Assembly (NCBI GenBank): GCA_964581605.1
Contig: CAZOPF010000034.1
Coordinates: forward strand, 1 to 51,825
Length of the DNA: 51,825 nucleotides
Origin: CAADGU01 sp964581605
GTDB lineage: Bacteria > Chloroflexota > Anaerolineae > Promineifilales > Promineifilaceae
Direction: 5' to 3'
Positions 1 through 7,968 of this stretch are shown piece by piece (the stretch's first letter is position 1; every line of letters starts with the position of its first letter). A model generated the notes under the pieces. The model did no database searches and was not told the DNA's origin. It saw only the letters and a program-made list of their open reading frames with translations. The translations under genes were made by a program, and so were the position numbers.

Positions 1-655
1 TGGTCACGTCCAGAGCAATGCCCACGTCGGGGTCAATGTGGTTGGCGGCCGCTTCGGCGCCGCGTGTACCAATTTCTTCCTGCACGCTGAACACGAAGTA
101 GACATCGTGGGGGCTGTTTTGCAGCCGTTTCATGGCTTCAATGGCCACTACACAGCCGATGCGGTCATCCATGCTTTTGGCGCTGAGCATCTTGCCGTTG
201 GCCACAAATTCGCGGTGGAAACCGGCGGCGTCGCCCACCTGCACGGGGCAGTCTTCGCGGCTGGTAGCCCCCACATCAATGAAAAACTTCTCCAGCCCAT
301 GAATTTTGCTGCGGTCGGTGATGCGGTCGCTGTGGATGACACCAATACGGCCGTCCGCAAACTGCACCCGCCCACCCAACAACGTATGCGGCAAAACGCC
401 GCCAATGTTGGTAAAGCGGCAGAATCCGTCCTCGGTGATATGGGTGATCATGACACCAATTTCATCCATGTGTGCCGCCACCATCACCTTCAGTCCGCTG
501 CCATCCCCTTTTTTACGGGCAATCAGGTTGCCCATCGCGTCTACCGAGATGTCGTCGGCATATTTTTCAATCTCTGGCCGGATGAGAGTGCGCATCTGGT
601 CTTCAAAACCGGAGGGGCCGTAGGCTTCTACGAGTTTTTTGATGAGGTCGTTCAT
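1..655 (-). CDS. M42 family metallo-aminopeptidase, C-terminus outside window
   Basis: Partial gene running off the left edge; about 218 N-terminal residues are visible. They read as an M42 (glutamyl aminopeptidase/tetrahedral TET-type) enzyme: the metal-ligand block VAAHMDEIG, then DDRIG, then the catalytic QEEIG and the next ligand region DPDVGIALDV. Such enzymes are cytosolic, dinuclear-metal aminopeptidases that trim peptides released by proteases. The ATG at 655 has AAAGG seven bases upstream. It is the most downstream of three consecutive M42 genes on this strand. Family assignment is firm; substrate is unknown. Confidence 0.9.
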   Translation of the reverse strand, partial: MNDLIKKLVEAYGPSGFEDQMRTLIRPEIEKYADDISVDAMGNLIARKKGDGSGLKVMVAAHMDEIGVMITHITEDGFCRFTNIGGVLPHTLLGGRVQFADGRIGVIHSDRITDRSKIHGLEKFFIDVGATSREDCPVQVGDAAGFHREFVANGKMLSAKSMDDRIGCVVAIEAMKRLQNSPHDVYFVFSVQEEIGTRGAEAAANHIDPDVGIALDVT

Positions 656-670
656 AACGTTACCTTTGGT

Positions 671-732
671 TGCAAGTGGCAGGTCGCAAGTGGCAACTCT
701 TTACCTGCAACTTGCCACCTGCTACTTGCCAC
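671..732. repeat. heptad-unit intergenic hairpin (CAAGTGG type)
   Basis: Left arm is degenerate direct repeats of a 7-bp unit (AAGTGGC, AGGTCGC, AAGTGGC); the right arm is the inverted version (TTGCCAC units). It fills the gap between two M42 genes. A related element with the same unit lies at 34060-34115. Confidence 0.75.
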
Positions 733-1762
733 GATTGATAATTTCAGGCGTCAAACTTTGCAGGGTTAACTGCGCCAGTTTCACCGCATGGGCATAATCG
801 TCCAGATTGATCATCATGGTGGGGGTGTGGGCATAACGGCCGGGCACGGCAATGGTGGCGGCGGGAATGGGGCGGCGGATGCGCTGGATCGCGCCGGTAT
901 TGGTGCCACCGCCGCCAGGTTGGCGAATCTGGTAGAGGATATTGTGGGTGACGGCCGTTTGCAATATATGCCGTACCAGGCGCGGGTCTTGCACCGTGAC
1001 GGAATCCATCACATAAATGGCGGGGCCTTTACCCAGGGCCACATTGGGGCTGACATCATTTTTATTGGGCAGGTCATAAGCGGGCGTACATTCCAGCACC
1101 AGAGCCACGTCAGGGTCAATGCCATAAGCGGCCGCCTGTGCCCCACGCAGCCCCACTTCTTCCTGGACGGTGAAGGCGGCGTACAGGTCAAAGGGATACG
1201 GCCGTGCCCGCAATAACTCCACCAACGCCGCACAGCCCGCCCGGTTATCGAACGCTTTGGCAACGGCCGTTGTGCCCAACTCCTCATATGCCGTCACAAA
1301 AGCGGCCCGGTCGCCCAATTTCACTTTGCCTTTGGCCGCATCTTCATTCTTCGCGCCAATGTCAATGCGCATGGCGTCCACTTTGACCACCGAATTGCGC
1401 TGCGCGGGCGTAGACAGATGCACCGGTCGGCCGCCAATTACCCCTATAATTTTCTCCGGCCCCACCTGCACCACCTTGCCCAGCAGCGTGCGGTCATCAA
1501 AACCGCCCACTGTGTCAAATTTCAGTGTCCCGTTACTGTCGTAGCCGGTCACCATCAGCCCCACTTCGTCCATGTGGGCATCTACCATCACCCGCAGCGG
1601 TGAGGCGCCTGTCCCCTTTTTCAGGGCGATCAGGCTGCCCATCGTATCCACATGCCATTCGTCCACATGGTCAGCAATCAAGTCACGGATAATGCGGCGT
1701 ATCTCTTTTTCTTCGCCAGAAACACCGACAGCTTCGGTCAGGTTTTTTAGTAGCTCGTTCAT
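722..1762 (-). CDS. M42 family metallo-aminopeptidase
   Basis: Predicted 346-residue cytosolic aminopeptidase, normal length for M42. Ligand motifs in order: VDAHMDE (His63), FDNRAG, catalytic Glu pair in QEEVG, a LVLEC block where the usual Asp/Glu ligand lies, and the terminal His in GRYAHTP. The open frame extends to 1819, but those extra residues are encoded by an intergenic repeat. The ATG at 1762 gives the family-typical MNELLKNL start. It lies between two paralogues on the same strand, so it is probably co-transcribed. The paralogues differ in sequence, suggesting different peptide preferences (inference). Confidence 0.92.
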   Translation of the reverse strand: MNELLKNLTEAVGVSGEEKEIRRIIRDLIADHVDEWHVDTMGSLIALKKGTGASPLRVMVDAHMDEVGLMVTGYDSNGTLKFDTVGGFDDRTLLGKVVQVGPEKIIGVIGGRPVHLSTPAQRNSVVKVDAMRIDIGAKNEDAAKGKVKLGDRAAFVTAYEELGTTAVAKAFDNRAGCAALVELLRARPYPFDLYAAFTVQEEVGLRGAQAAAYGIDPDVALVLECTPAYDLPNKNDVSPNVALGKGPAIYVMDSVTVQDPRLVRHILQTAVTHNILYQIRQPGGGGTNTGAIQRIRRPIPAATIAVPGRYAHTPTMMINLDDYAHAVKLAQLTLQSLTPEIINRGK

Positions 1763-1765
1763 GCT

Positions 1766-1838
1766 AGTAATCAGTAAACGGTGAACAGTAAACAGTGGAC
1801 AGTAGAGATAACTGTTCACTGTTTACTGTTCAGTGCTT
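1766..1838. repeat. heptad-unit intergenic hairpin (CAGTGAA/CAGTAAA type)
   Basis: Units such as GGTGAAC, AGTAAAC, AGTGGAC are followed by the inverted series (TGTTCAC, TGTTTAC). The right arm overlaps the last codons of the M42 gene at 1830, so the stop codon lies inside the repeat. Same unit family as 31488-31560. Confidence 0.75.
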
Positions 1839-2930
1839 ACTCTCCTTCTCTTCTTCCATCATCCCCTGCGCCAGCTTTTCCAGAAACTCCTCGTCCAGCC
1901 CGGCAATGAATTCGGCCAGCAGGCGGCCGGCGCGTTCCACATCTTTGAGCGACAACGATTCCACCATGGTGTGCATGTAGCGTAGCGGGATACCCACAAT
2001 GGCGGTGGGGATGCCGGCGCGGGCAATTTGCAGGCCATGGGCATCGGTGCCGCTGGCCCGCTGATGGGTTTCCACATTGACGTTTAGTTCCATCTCTTCG
2101 GCCACTGTTTTGAGGGTGTTGAATATGCCGGTGTGGACGTTTGGCCCCAGGTCGAGGGCCGGGCCGCCGCCTAACTCGTGGGTAACGTGCTCGTTTGCGC
2201 CCGGCCCCTTGCCAAAGGTGACATCAATGGCAATGGCGGCGTCTGGCTGCAAAGCAAAGGCGGTGGTGTATGCGCCCAACAGGCGGGTTTCTTCTTGCGC
2301 TGTGGCCACGGCGATCACTTCCCAGGTGTGTTGGCGATGGTGTAACTGTTCCAGGCAGACGGTGACGGCCGCCACCGAAGCGCGATTGTCCAATGATTTA
2401 CCAGCCACTCGTTTGTTCATCAGTTTGAGCAGCGGCTGACGAAAACTGATAAAGTCGCCAATGGCAATCTGGTTATTGACCGTTTCTATGGGCAGACCCA
2501 CATCTACCAGCAGGTCTTCATAATCAAATGGTTTGTCTTGTTTTTCATCGGGCAAGAGGCGAGAAGGTAAACAACCCACGATGCCGGTGAGATTTTTACG
2601 GCCGTGAACCACTACCAACTGCCCAAACACCTGCCGCGTATCCACGCCGCCAATGGGCGTGACGCGCAAAAAGCCGTTACCGTTATGCGCTTCAATATCA
2701 CGCACCATCAGGGCGATCTCGTCCATGTGGGCGGCCAGGAGGATGCGGCGGGGAGGGGTACGGCCGTTTTTGCTGGCTCGTTTAGTAGCAATCAGGCTGC
2801 CCACCCGGTCCCGCGTGATCGTATCCACATAGGGCTGCCATAATTCGGCAATGACAGAGGCAATCTGGTCTTCATACCCAGAGGGGCCTGGCGTCTCGGT
2901 CAGGGTTTTGAGCAGTTTATAAGTGTCCAT
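1830..2930 (-). CDS. M42 family metallo-aminopeptidase
   Basis: About 366 residues. Shows the M42 ligands: LAAHMDEIALM, SLDNRAS, the catalytic TAQEETRLLG, AIDVTF and the C-terminal RYMHTMVES. The start at 2930 (MDTYKLL) is preferred over the open frame at 2945. The last residues (SKH and stop) come from an intergenic repeat that has run into the 3' end. It is the first of three M42 genes and follows a Thr/Pro-rich membrane protein by about 40 bp. The AHM ligand and EE pair are intact, so it should be active. Confidence 0.92.
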   Translation of the reverse strand: MDTYKLLKTLTETPGPSGYEDQIASVIAELWQPYVDTITRDRVGSLIATKRASKNGRTPPRRILLAAHMDEIALMVRDIEAHNGNGFLRVTPIGGVDTRQVFGQLVVVHGRKNLTGIVGCLPSRLLPDEKQDKPFDYEDLLVDVGLPIETVNNQIAIGDFISFRQPLLKLMNKRVAGKSLDNRASVAAVTVCLEQLHHRQHTWEVIAVATAQEETRLLGAYTTAFALQPDAAIAIDVTFGKGPGANEHVTHELGGGPALDLGPNVHTGIFNTLKTVAEEMELNVNVETHQRASGTDAHGLQIARAGIPTAIVGIPLRYMHTMVESLSLKDVERAGRLLAEFIAGLDEEFLEKLAQGMMEEEKESKH

Positions 2931-2971
2931 ACTCTTTTTTACCACGTTTTCGCATTTTGCTCCATCGCTGT

Positions 2972-3469
2972 TTAAGGCGAAGGTGGCGTCCCTTCCGGCG
3001 TTGTTTCAGGGGTGGCAGTTTCCGTTGGTGTCTCTGTTGGAGTCTCGGTAGGTGTTGCGGTGATGGTAGGCGTGAAGGTAGGTGTAGCGGTTAAAGTCGC
3101 CGAGGGGGTTTGCGTTGGGGTTTCCGTAGATGTACTTGTAGCTGTTGCCGTAACTGTTTGGGTAGCGGTAGCGGTGAAGGTGGGGCTGGCTGTGGACGTG
3201 CTGAACTGGGTGGGCGTGGGTGGCAAGGTGGACGTGGGCGGCGGTGTGGGCGAGAGGAAGGTGGTGGGCACGGCCGTTAATGTACCTGGTAATGGCACAC
3301 GGGTAGCTGTATTGGTGGCTGTCGGCGTGAGCGTCACTTCTGTGGGCGTGGCAGTAGCCTCTCCTTCTTCTGGTGCTAACAAAAGAGCCACAACCCCGGC
3401 ACAATAACAGGGGATGGTAAGCAAAATAATGCCAATCAATAAGGTGTAGGTGCGGCGTCGTGAGTCCAT
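2972..3469 (-). CDS. membrane-anchored Thr/Pro-rich stalk protein
   Basis: 165 residues. An N-terminal hydrophobic segment (about residues 10-31, TLLIGIILLTIPCYCAG) is followed by a long low-complexity extracytoplasmic tail of TP/TAT/TET units. It has no enzymatic domain and no clear lipobox. Thr/Pro-rich tails like this are common as spacers in Chloroflexota surface proteins. It could be a truncated surface protein in which only anchor and stalk remain. The regular codon repeats make both other frames open, which creates false ORFs. Function unknown. Confidence 0.6.
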   Translation of the reverse strand: MDSRRRTYTLLIGIILLTIPCYCAGVVALLLAPEEGEATATPTEVTLTPTATNTATRVPLPGTLTAVPTTFLSPTPPPTSTLPPTPTQFSTSTASPTFTATATQTVTATATSTSTETPTQTPSATLTATPTFTPTITATPTETPTETPTETATPETTPEGTPPSP

Positions 3470-3524
3470 CAGGCAGGATGATAATGGACATCAAGGTAAA
3501 TGACAAACGGCCGTAACCCCTTAA

Positions 3525-3638
3525 CTACTGCTCTTGTGGTACACCCCAAACACGGACCAGGCCAAAGCCCACACCGAAAATGAACGTGCCATCCGGCGAA
3601 AAGGCCGCATAAAGAACACCGCCAGCAGAGCAAAGAGA
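3525..3638 (-). pseudogene. WD40 repeat C-terminal fragment
   Basis: The minus strand just downstream of the Fic stop encodes, in the same frame, GGVLYAAFSPDGTFI, FGVGFGLVRVWG and VPQEQ-stop. This has the signature of a final WD40 blade (AAFSPDG followed by VRVW). There is no start codon and no upstream blades, so it is a leftover of a larger WD40 protein whose 5' part was lost or replaced by the fic gene. Confidence 0.55.
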
Positions 3639-4667
3639 TCAATTAACCCGTCGGTAATAGGTGCTTCGCCCCTGCCCCTGGCGCACAATCAACCCTTGTT
3701 TGATGAGCCGATTAAAATCCATCGTCCGGGTCGCCTTAGCCCGATCGGTCAGCGTGGCATAGATTTTGTCGGTGATAAAGCCCTGGCGATCAATATAGTC
3801 GAGAATGAGCCGATGATAAGGTTGCAAAGCAGTGTCTGGCGAAGCCTGATGCTGCTCCAACTGTTTCTCTACACGCCGCAGTTCATCCAGAATGCCTTCC
3901 GCAAAGTATTCCAGCCAGGGGGTAAAGTCAAGATTGTTCACGATCTCATAGTAGTTGCCAAACACGCCTACCTGTTGAAAGTACCGGCTGACATTTCGAT
4001 TGTAATAGCTTTCAAAGCTGAACAAGTTGAATGTATCTACGCCCAATCCGGCCAATAGCCGTTTGGTGGCCAGGCGGGTCGTCCGGCCGTTGCCATCCAT
4101 AAAGGGATGAATGATCACCAACTGCTTGTGAAACAATCCGGCCAGGATAATGGCGTCCAGGATGGTCTGGTTCGCCTCTGCAAAGTCCAGCAATTCCGCC
4201 ACTAATTCCGGCACATCAGCATGGTCTGGCGGCAAATAAATGATCTCCTGTGTTCGGGGATCATGGACGATAACTGGTTCACGCCGGAACTGGCCGCATT
4301 GGTGTGCCGGTAGCAGATCATCCATGACCAGGTGATGAATTTCCAGAAGGAAAGGTATGGTCAACGGCCGTTCCCCTGCTTCCCGTATAGTTAATAATGC
4401 CTGGTTGTAATTCAGCACCTCCCGTTCGCTTTGGTGCGCCTGCGTCGGTTGATTTTTCAGGAGCCGTTTGACTTCTGTCAGTGCCAGAGGATTGCCTTCG
4501 ATACTGGTGGAAGCGTAGGTGGAGACGGCATCTGCCTCTGCCTGAAATTGTGCCAGCACAACCTCCGGCCAGGCGCGTTTGTTTAACTCATGGACAAGTA
4601 TCGTGATTTGTTTGATACCCTCCAACAGAGGCGGTGTAATCTGGTAACGTGGTTGAAAAGCGGTCAT
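3639..4667 (-). CDS. Fic family AMP-transferase with C-terminal winged helix
   Basis: 342 residues. The Fic core carries the catalytic loop HPFMDGNGRTTR (His187, Arg195, Arg198), which transfers AMP from ATP to hydroxyl side chains. The autoinhibitory helix motif (S/T)xxxE(G/N) is at the N-terminus (Ser53-Glu57-Gly58 in STSIEGN), making this a class II Fic protein. A flap region (IYLPPDH) precedes the core. The last 60 residues form a winged-helix-like domain. No separate antitoxin gene adjoins it, which fits intramolecular inhibition. It is transcribed divergently from the histidine kinase. Target unknown. Confidence 0.93.
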   Translation of the reverse strand: MTAFQPRYQITPPLLEGIKQITILVHELNKRAWPEVVLAQFQAEADAVSTYASTSIEGNPLALTEVKRLLKNQPTQAHQSEREVLNYNQALLTIREAGERPLTIPFLLEIHHLVMDDLLPAHQCGQFRREPVIVHDPRTQEIIYLPPDHADVPELVAELLDFAEANQTILDAIILAGLFHKQLVIIHPFMDGNGRTTRLATKRLLAGLGVDTFNLFSFESYYNRNVSRYFQQVGVFGNYYEIVNNLDFTPWLEYFAEGILDELRRVEKQLEQHQASPDTALQPYHRLILDYIDRQGFITDKIYATLTDRAKATRTMDFNRLIKQGLIVRQGQGRSTYYRRVN

Positions 4668-4937
4668 GGTTATCGCCTGATTATAGCCGAAAAATGGGCG
4701 ATTTCAACCTGCCAGATTCTGACCTGATGATGGTTACGGCCATCACCTCTTGGGTAACATCTACTAATTGCGACAGCTATATCCCCATGTTATAATCCAA
4801 ACTGCTGTTATTTATGGTAAAGTAAGGATTCAATGCAACTCCTGGCAGTTTGTTGTAAGGAGCGGTGATTGGTCGGAGAACTGATTAGTAAACATGGGGT
4901 AGTTGCGCGGCATAAGCCACACGACAGGAAATAATCT

Positions 4938-7805
4938 ATGCCGGTTAAACTTTGGGGAGCAAGCGAAACCATAGCCTTTAATCTGCCAGACCGCTTTATG
5001 GGCTATCTCCTCCTGCTGTGTTACATCCTCATCAGTGGCTTTTTGATTTATCGGTATCGGGCTGATTGGCACGATCTGGGCGGTCGCGGCTGGCGCTGGC
5101 TGATAGGGCTGGGCCTGGCGGCCTTCGCCGCCAGCCAGTTTTTGGCCTATCCCGTTGGGCAAACGCCGGCCGGGCCGGCCGCCTATCTCTCCTTGTTAAC
5201 GGCCGTCCCCCTTCTCCTCGCCGCCGCCATCTTGCCCCCAACGGTGGCCCTCTGGGTGGGGGCCGCCGCCGGTTTTGGGCAGACGTTAGGCGAGACCCAC
5301 CAGCTTTTCTCCATTTTCAATTATGCGTTTGTGACGTGCGTCACGGCCGTACTCATACAACAAAACTACATCGGGCGGCTTTACCGCTGGCTGCGTGAGC
5401 CAATTGTGGCCGGAGCATTAGGCGGGCTGCTGCTGGCTGTGCTGGCCGGTGTGGCCGCTTTTGCCAGCGGCCCAGCAGCCGGGCTAGAAGCCTTAGACGT
5501 GGGTCTGGTCATTGCCGCCGCCAGCCTGTGGCCGCGCCTGCTGGAAGGGGTGGTCGGCGGTGTGGTGGTCATGTTCATCCTGCGCGCCTTGCCTGATTTG
5601 AGACCATCGCGGCCGTTAGTTCCCTCCCCCACCCAACGCAGCCTGCAAAAACGGCTCACCCTCAACTACATCGGCTTCACCGCCATTCTGCTCACCCTGA
5701 CGCTGCTTGTCCTGTACAGCGTGGCAATTACTGTTTCCACCCGCGTCATTGCCCACAATGTGGCCGAAACATTGCCCGCCATGACGCCTGACCCTGTGGC
5801 AGAGACGGCCGAAACCAGCAGCCCCAACGCCAAACAATATCACTTTGCCCGCTATGATAACGCCGCCTGGTCGCCAGAGGCCGAAGGGCTGACGCAGCTG
5901 TGGTTGGTGCAGCCGGATGCGGGCACAGCCTATTGGCGTTGGGGCAGCGCCCCCTTTACCAGAGAACTGGTAGTCACTGCGCCGCATGAAGCGAGCACGG
6001 CCGTCAACGTAGCCATTGTGCCGTATACGGCCGTGTTGGAACAGTCGTGGAGCATCGGCTGGCCTCTCCTCCTGGTCATGCTGGCCGCCGCCGGGCTGTT
6101 TTACGCCCACGTCCTGGTCATCGGCCGCGACATCACCACCCCCCTGGACGAAATGGTAATCGCCTCCAAAACCATTGCCGCAGGTGGCAGTTGGACACCT
6201 ACCGCCTCATTACAGCGCGACGACGAAATTGGGCAGCTACAACGCGCTTTTGCCCAGATGCAGCGTTCCATGCGCAAACGGCTGAACGAACTATCGCTGC
6301 TCCTGGGCGTGAGCCATGACGTAGCCACCAGCATTGACATTCACGAAGGCATCCCGGCCATTTTGCGGGGCGCCCTGCGTGGCACCGGCGCGGTGGGGGC
6401 GCGGGCCGTTGTGCCCAACCCCAGCGGTGGCACGCCCATGACCTTTGGTGAAGGGCCGGCCGCCGAACAGATGGCCGTGTTAGACCGCCAGATTATGACC
6501 CGGCTGCGCCACGCCTCCGAATTGATGCTGGTAACGCCCGAAGAAATCCGCAGCGCGTTGGAATTACCGGCCACCACCGAATTGCCCGTACCCGCTTTGT
6601 TGGCGATCCCCTTACGCTCCCATGATCGTTTTCAGGGTATCCTCTGGTTGGGTTTCCGCCAGACACACAGTTTTGACCTGACCGAGCGCAATTTGCTCTC
6701 TACCCTTTCCACCCAGGGTGCAGTATTGGTAGAAAACGCCCGCCTGTATGCCACGGCGGAAAGCGGCCGTCGCCGGTTGGCGGCTGTGCTGGCCAGCACC
6801 TCTGATGCCGTCATCGTCACCGACCAGACCGAGCGGGTGCTGCTCATCAATCCCGCCACCGAGCGTATTTTTGGCTTTTCCATAGATGCGGTGCGCAACC
6901 GCCCAGTAGCGGATGTGATCCCCATTCCCACCCTGGTACAGGCGTTGATGGGGCAGGATGAACGGCCGCAAAATCTGGAAATCACCATGGCCGATGGCAA
7001 AATTTTCAATGCCGTCGCCTCGACCATTTTTAGCAACGAGGGGCAGGTTTTTGGGCGGGTGGCCGTGCTACGCGACATTACCAATCTCAAAGAGATTGAC
7101 AAAATGAAGTCTGATTTTGTGGCCACGGTCTCCCATGACCTGCGCAGCCCGCTCACCTTCATCCGGGGTTATACTTCCATGCTGTCGTTGGCCGGTGAGC
7201 TAAATGATAAGCAGCATGAGTATGTGAATAAGATTCTGGGTGGCATAGACCAGATGTCAAAGATGGTGGAAGATTTGCTGGATATTGCCCGGATTGAAGG
7301 GGGGATGGAGTTGGAGCGCGAGGTGATTGAGATACGGCCGTTGCTGGCTGATATCGCCGCCGAATACTGGCAACACGCCCACCTGGCCGGTGTGCAGATT
7401 AAAGTGGACATTACCGATGATGTCTCTTCTATTGTGGGTGATCTCTCTCTCATTCGCCAGGCCATTGCCAACCTGGTAGGAAATGGGGTGAAATATGCCC
7501 CCAACAGTGGCCCGCTGCACTTGCAGGCTCAACAGGCTAACGGCGAGGTTGTCATCAGCGTCAAAGATAATGGCCCCGGCATCCCCAAAGAAGACCAGCC
7601 CCATCTGTTTGAAAAATTCTACCGCGTGAAGGCCAGAGGCACAGAAAAAGTGAAAGGCTCTGGTTTGGGTTTAGCCATTGTTAAAACGATTGCCACCCGG
7701 CATGGCGGCAGCGCCTGGGTGCAAAGCCAGCCCGGTAAGGGCAGCACCTTCTGCATCTCCCTGCCTGTCTATGAATCAGAGCCATCTGCCACACCTGAAT
7801 CATAA
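4938..7805 (+). CDS. membrane sensor histidine kinase (TM-HAMP-GAF-PAS-HisKA-HATPase)
   Basis: 955 residues. Several membrane segments occupy the first 230 or so residues. A further segment (about 240-265), an extracytoplasmic loop and a last segment (about 374-395) follow. Then come HAMP (396-448), a GAF-like domain (about 465-600), PAS (about 610-710), HisKA with phospho-acceptor His733 in SHDLRSP, and HATPase with N box (NLVGNGVKYAP), DNGPGIP and GSGLGLAI. It autophosphorylates and should pass phosphate to a response regulator, but none is encoded nearby, so it is an orphan. ATG at 4938 has AGGA nine bases upstream. Signal unknown. Confidence 0.93.
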   Translation: MPVKLWGASETIAFNLPDRFMGYLLLLCYILISGFLIYRYRADWHDLGGRGWRWLIGLGLAAFAASQFLAYPVGQTPAGPAAYLSLLTAVPLLLAAAILPPTVALWVGAAAGFGQTLGETHQLFSIFNYAFVTCVTAVLIQQNYIGRLYRWLREPIVAGALGGLLLAVLAGVAAFASGPAAGLEALDVGLVIAAASLWPRLLEGVVGGVVVMFILRALPDLRPSRPLVPSPTQRSLQKRLTLNYIGFTAILLTLTLLVLYSVAITVSTRVIAHNVAETLPAMTPDPVAETAETSSPNAKQYHFARYDNAAWSPEAEGLTQLWLVQPDAGTAYWRWGSAPFTRELVVTAPHEASTAVNVAIVPYTAVLEQSWSIGWPLLLVMLAAAGLFYAHVLVIGRDITTPLDEMVIASKTIAAGGSWTPTASLQRDDEIGQLQRAFAQMQRSMRKRLNELSLLLGVSHDVATSIDIHEGIPAILRGALRGTGAVGARAVVPNPSGGTPMTFGEGPAAEQMAVLDRQIMTRLRHASELMLVTPEEIRSALELPATTELPVPALLAIPLRSHDRFQGILWLGFRQTHSFDLTERNLLSTLSTQGAVLVENARLYATAESGRRRLAAVLASTSDAVIVTDQTERVLLINPATERIFGFSIDAVRNRPVADVIPIPTLVQALMGQDERPQNLEITMADGKIFNAVASTIFSNEGQVFGRVAVLRDITNLKEIDKMKSDFVATVSHDLRSPLTFIRGYTSMLSLAGELNDKQHEYVNKILGGIDQMSKMVEDLLDIARIEGGMELEREVIEIRPLLADIAAEYWQHAHLAGVQIKVDITDDVSSIVGDLSLIRQAIANLVGNGVKYAPNSGPLHLQAQQANGEVVISVKDNGPGIPKEDQPHLFEKFYRVKARGTEKVKGSGLGLAIVKTIATRHGGSAWVQSQPGKGSTFCISLPVYESEPSATPES

Positions 7806-7876
7806 GTACATGGTGATTCAAGTCTCAGTATCATTGACTTTTTATCAATTGCGTAATAAAAATAGCAAAAGTTAAT

Positions 7877-7915
7877 TAAAAAGCTGACCCCGCATCATTG
7901 GGCCAGCTTTTTTTT
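7877..7915 (+). terminator. rho-independent terminator after the histidine kinase
   Basis: Stem AAAAAGCTGxCCC pairs with GGGxCAGCTTTTT and is followed by eight T residues. It lies between the kinase stop (7805) and the P-type ATPase start (7969). Confidence 0.85.
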
Positions 7916-7968
7916 CGGGTCTCATAGTTACGCCATGGGGCCTGATAGCACAACAAGAATCACGATTT

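Noticed and set aside
38..769. Long open frame on the plus strand over the first M42 gene
   Set aside because: It is antisense to a clear M42 peptidase with all metal-ligand motifs; the translated product has no domain signature.
3006..3506. Overlapping frames in the Thr/Pro-rich gene (both strands)
   Set aside because: The codon repeats make every frame open. Only the minus-strand frame starting at 3469 has a membrane anchor.
4938..7805. Two-component pair with a response regulator
   Set aside because: No REC-domain gene was found next to the kinase; both neighbours are unrelated.
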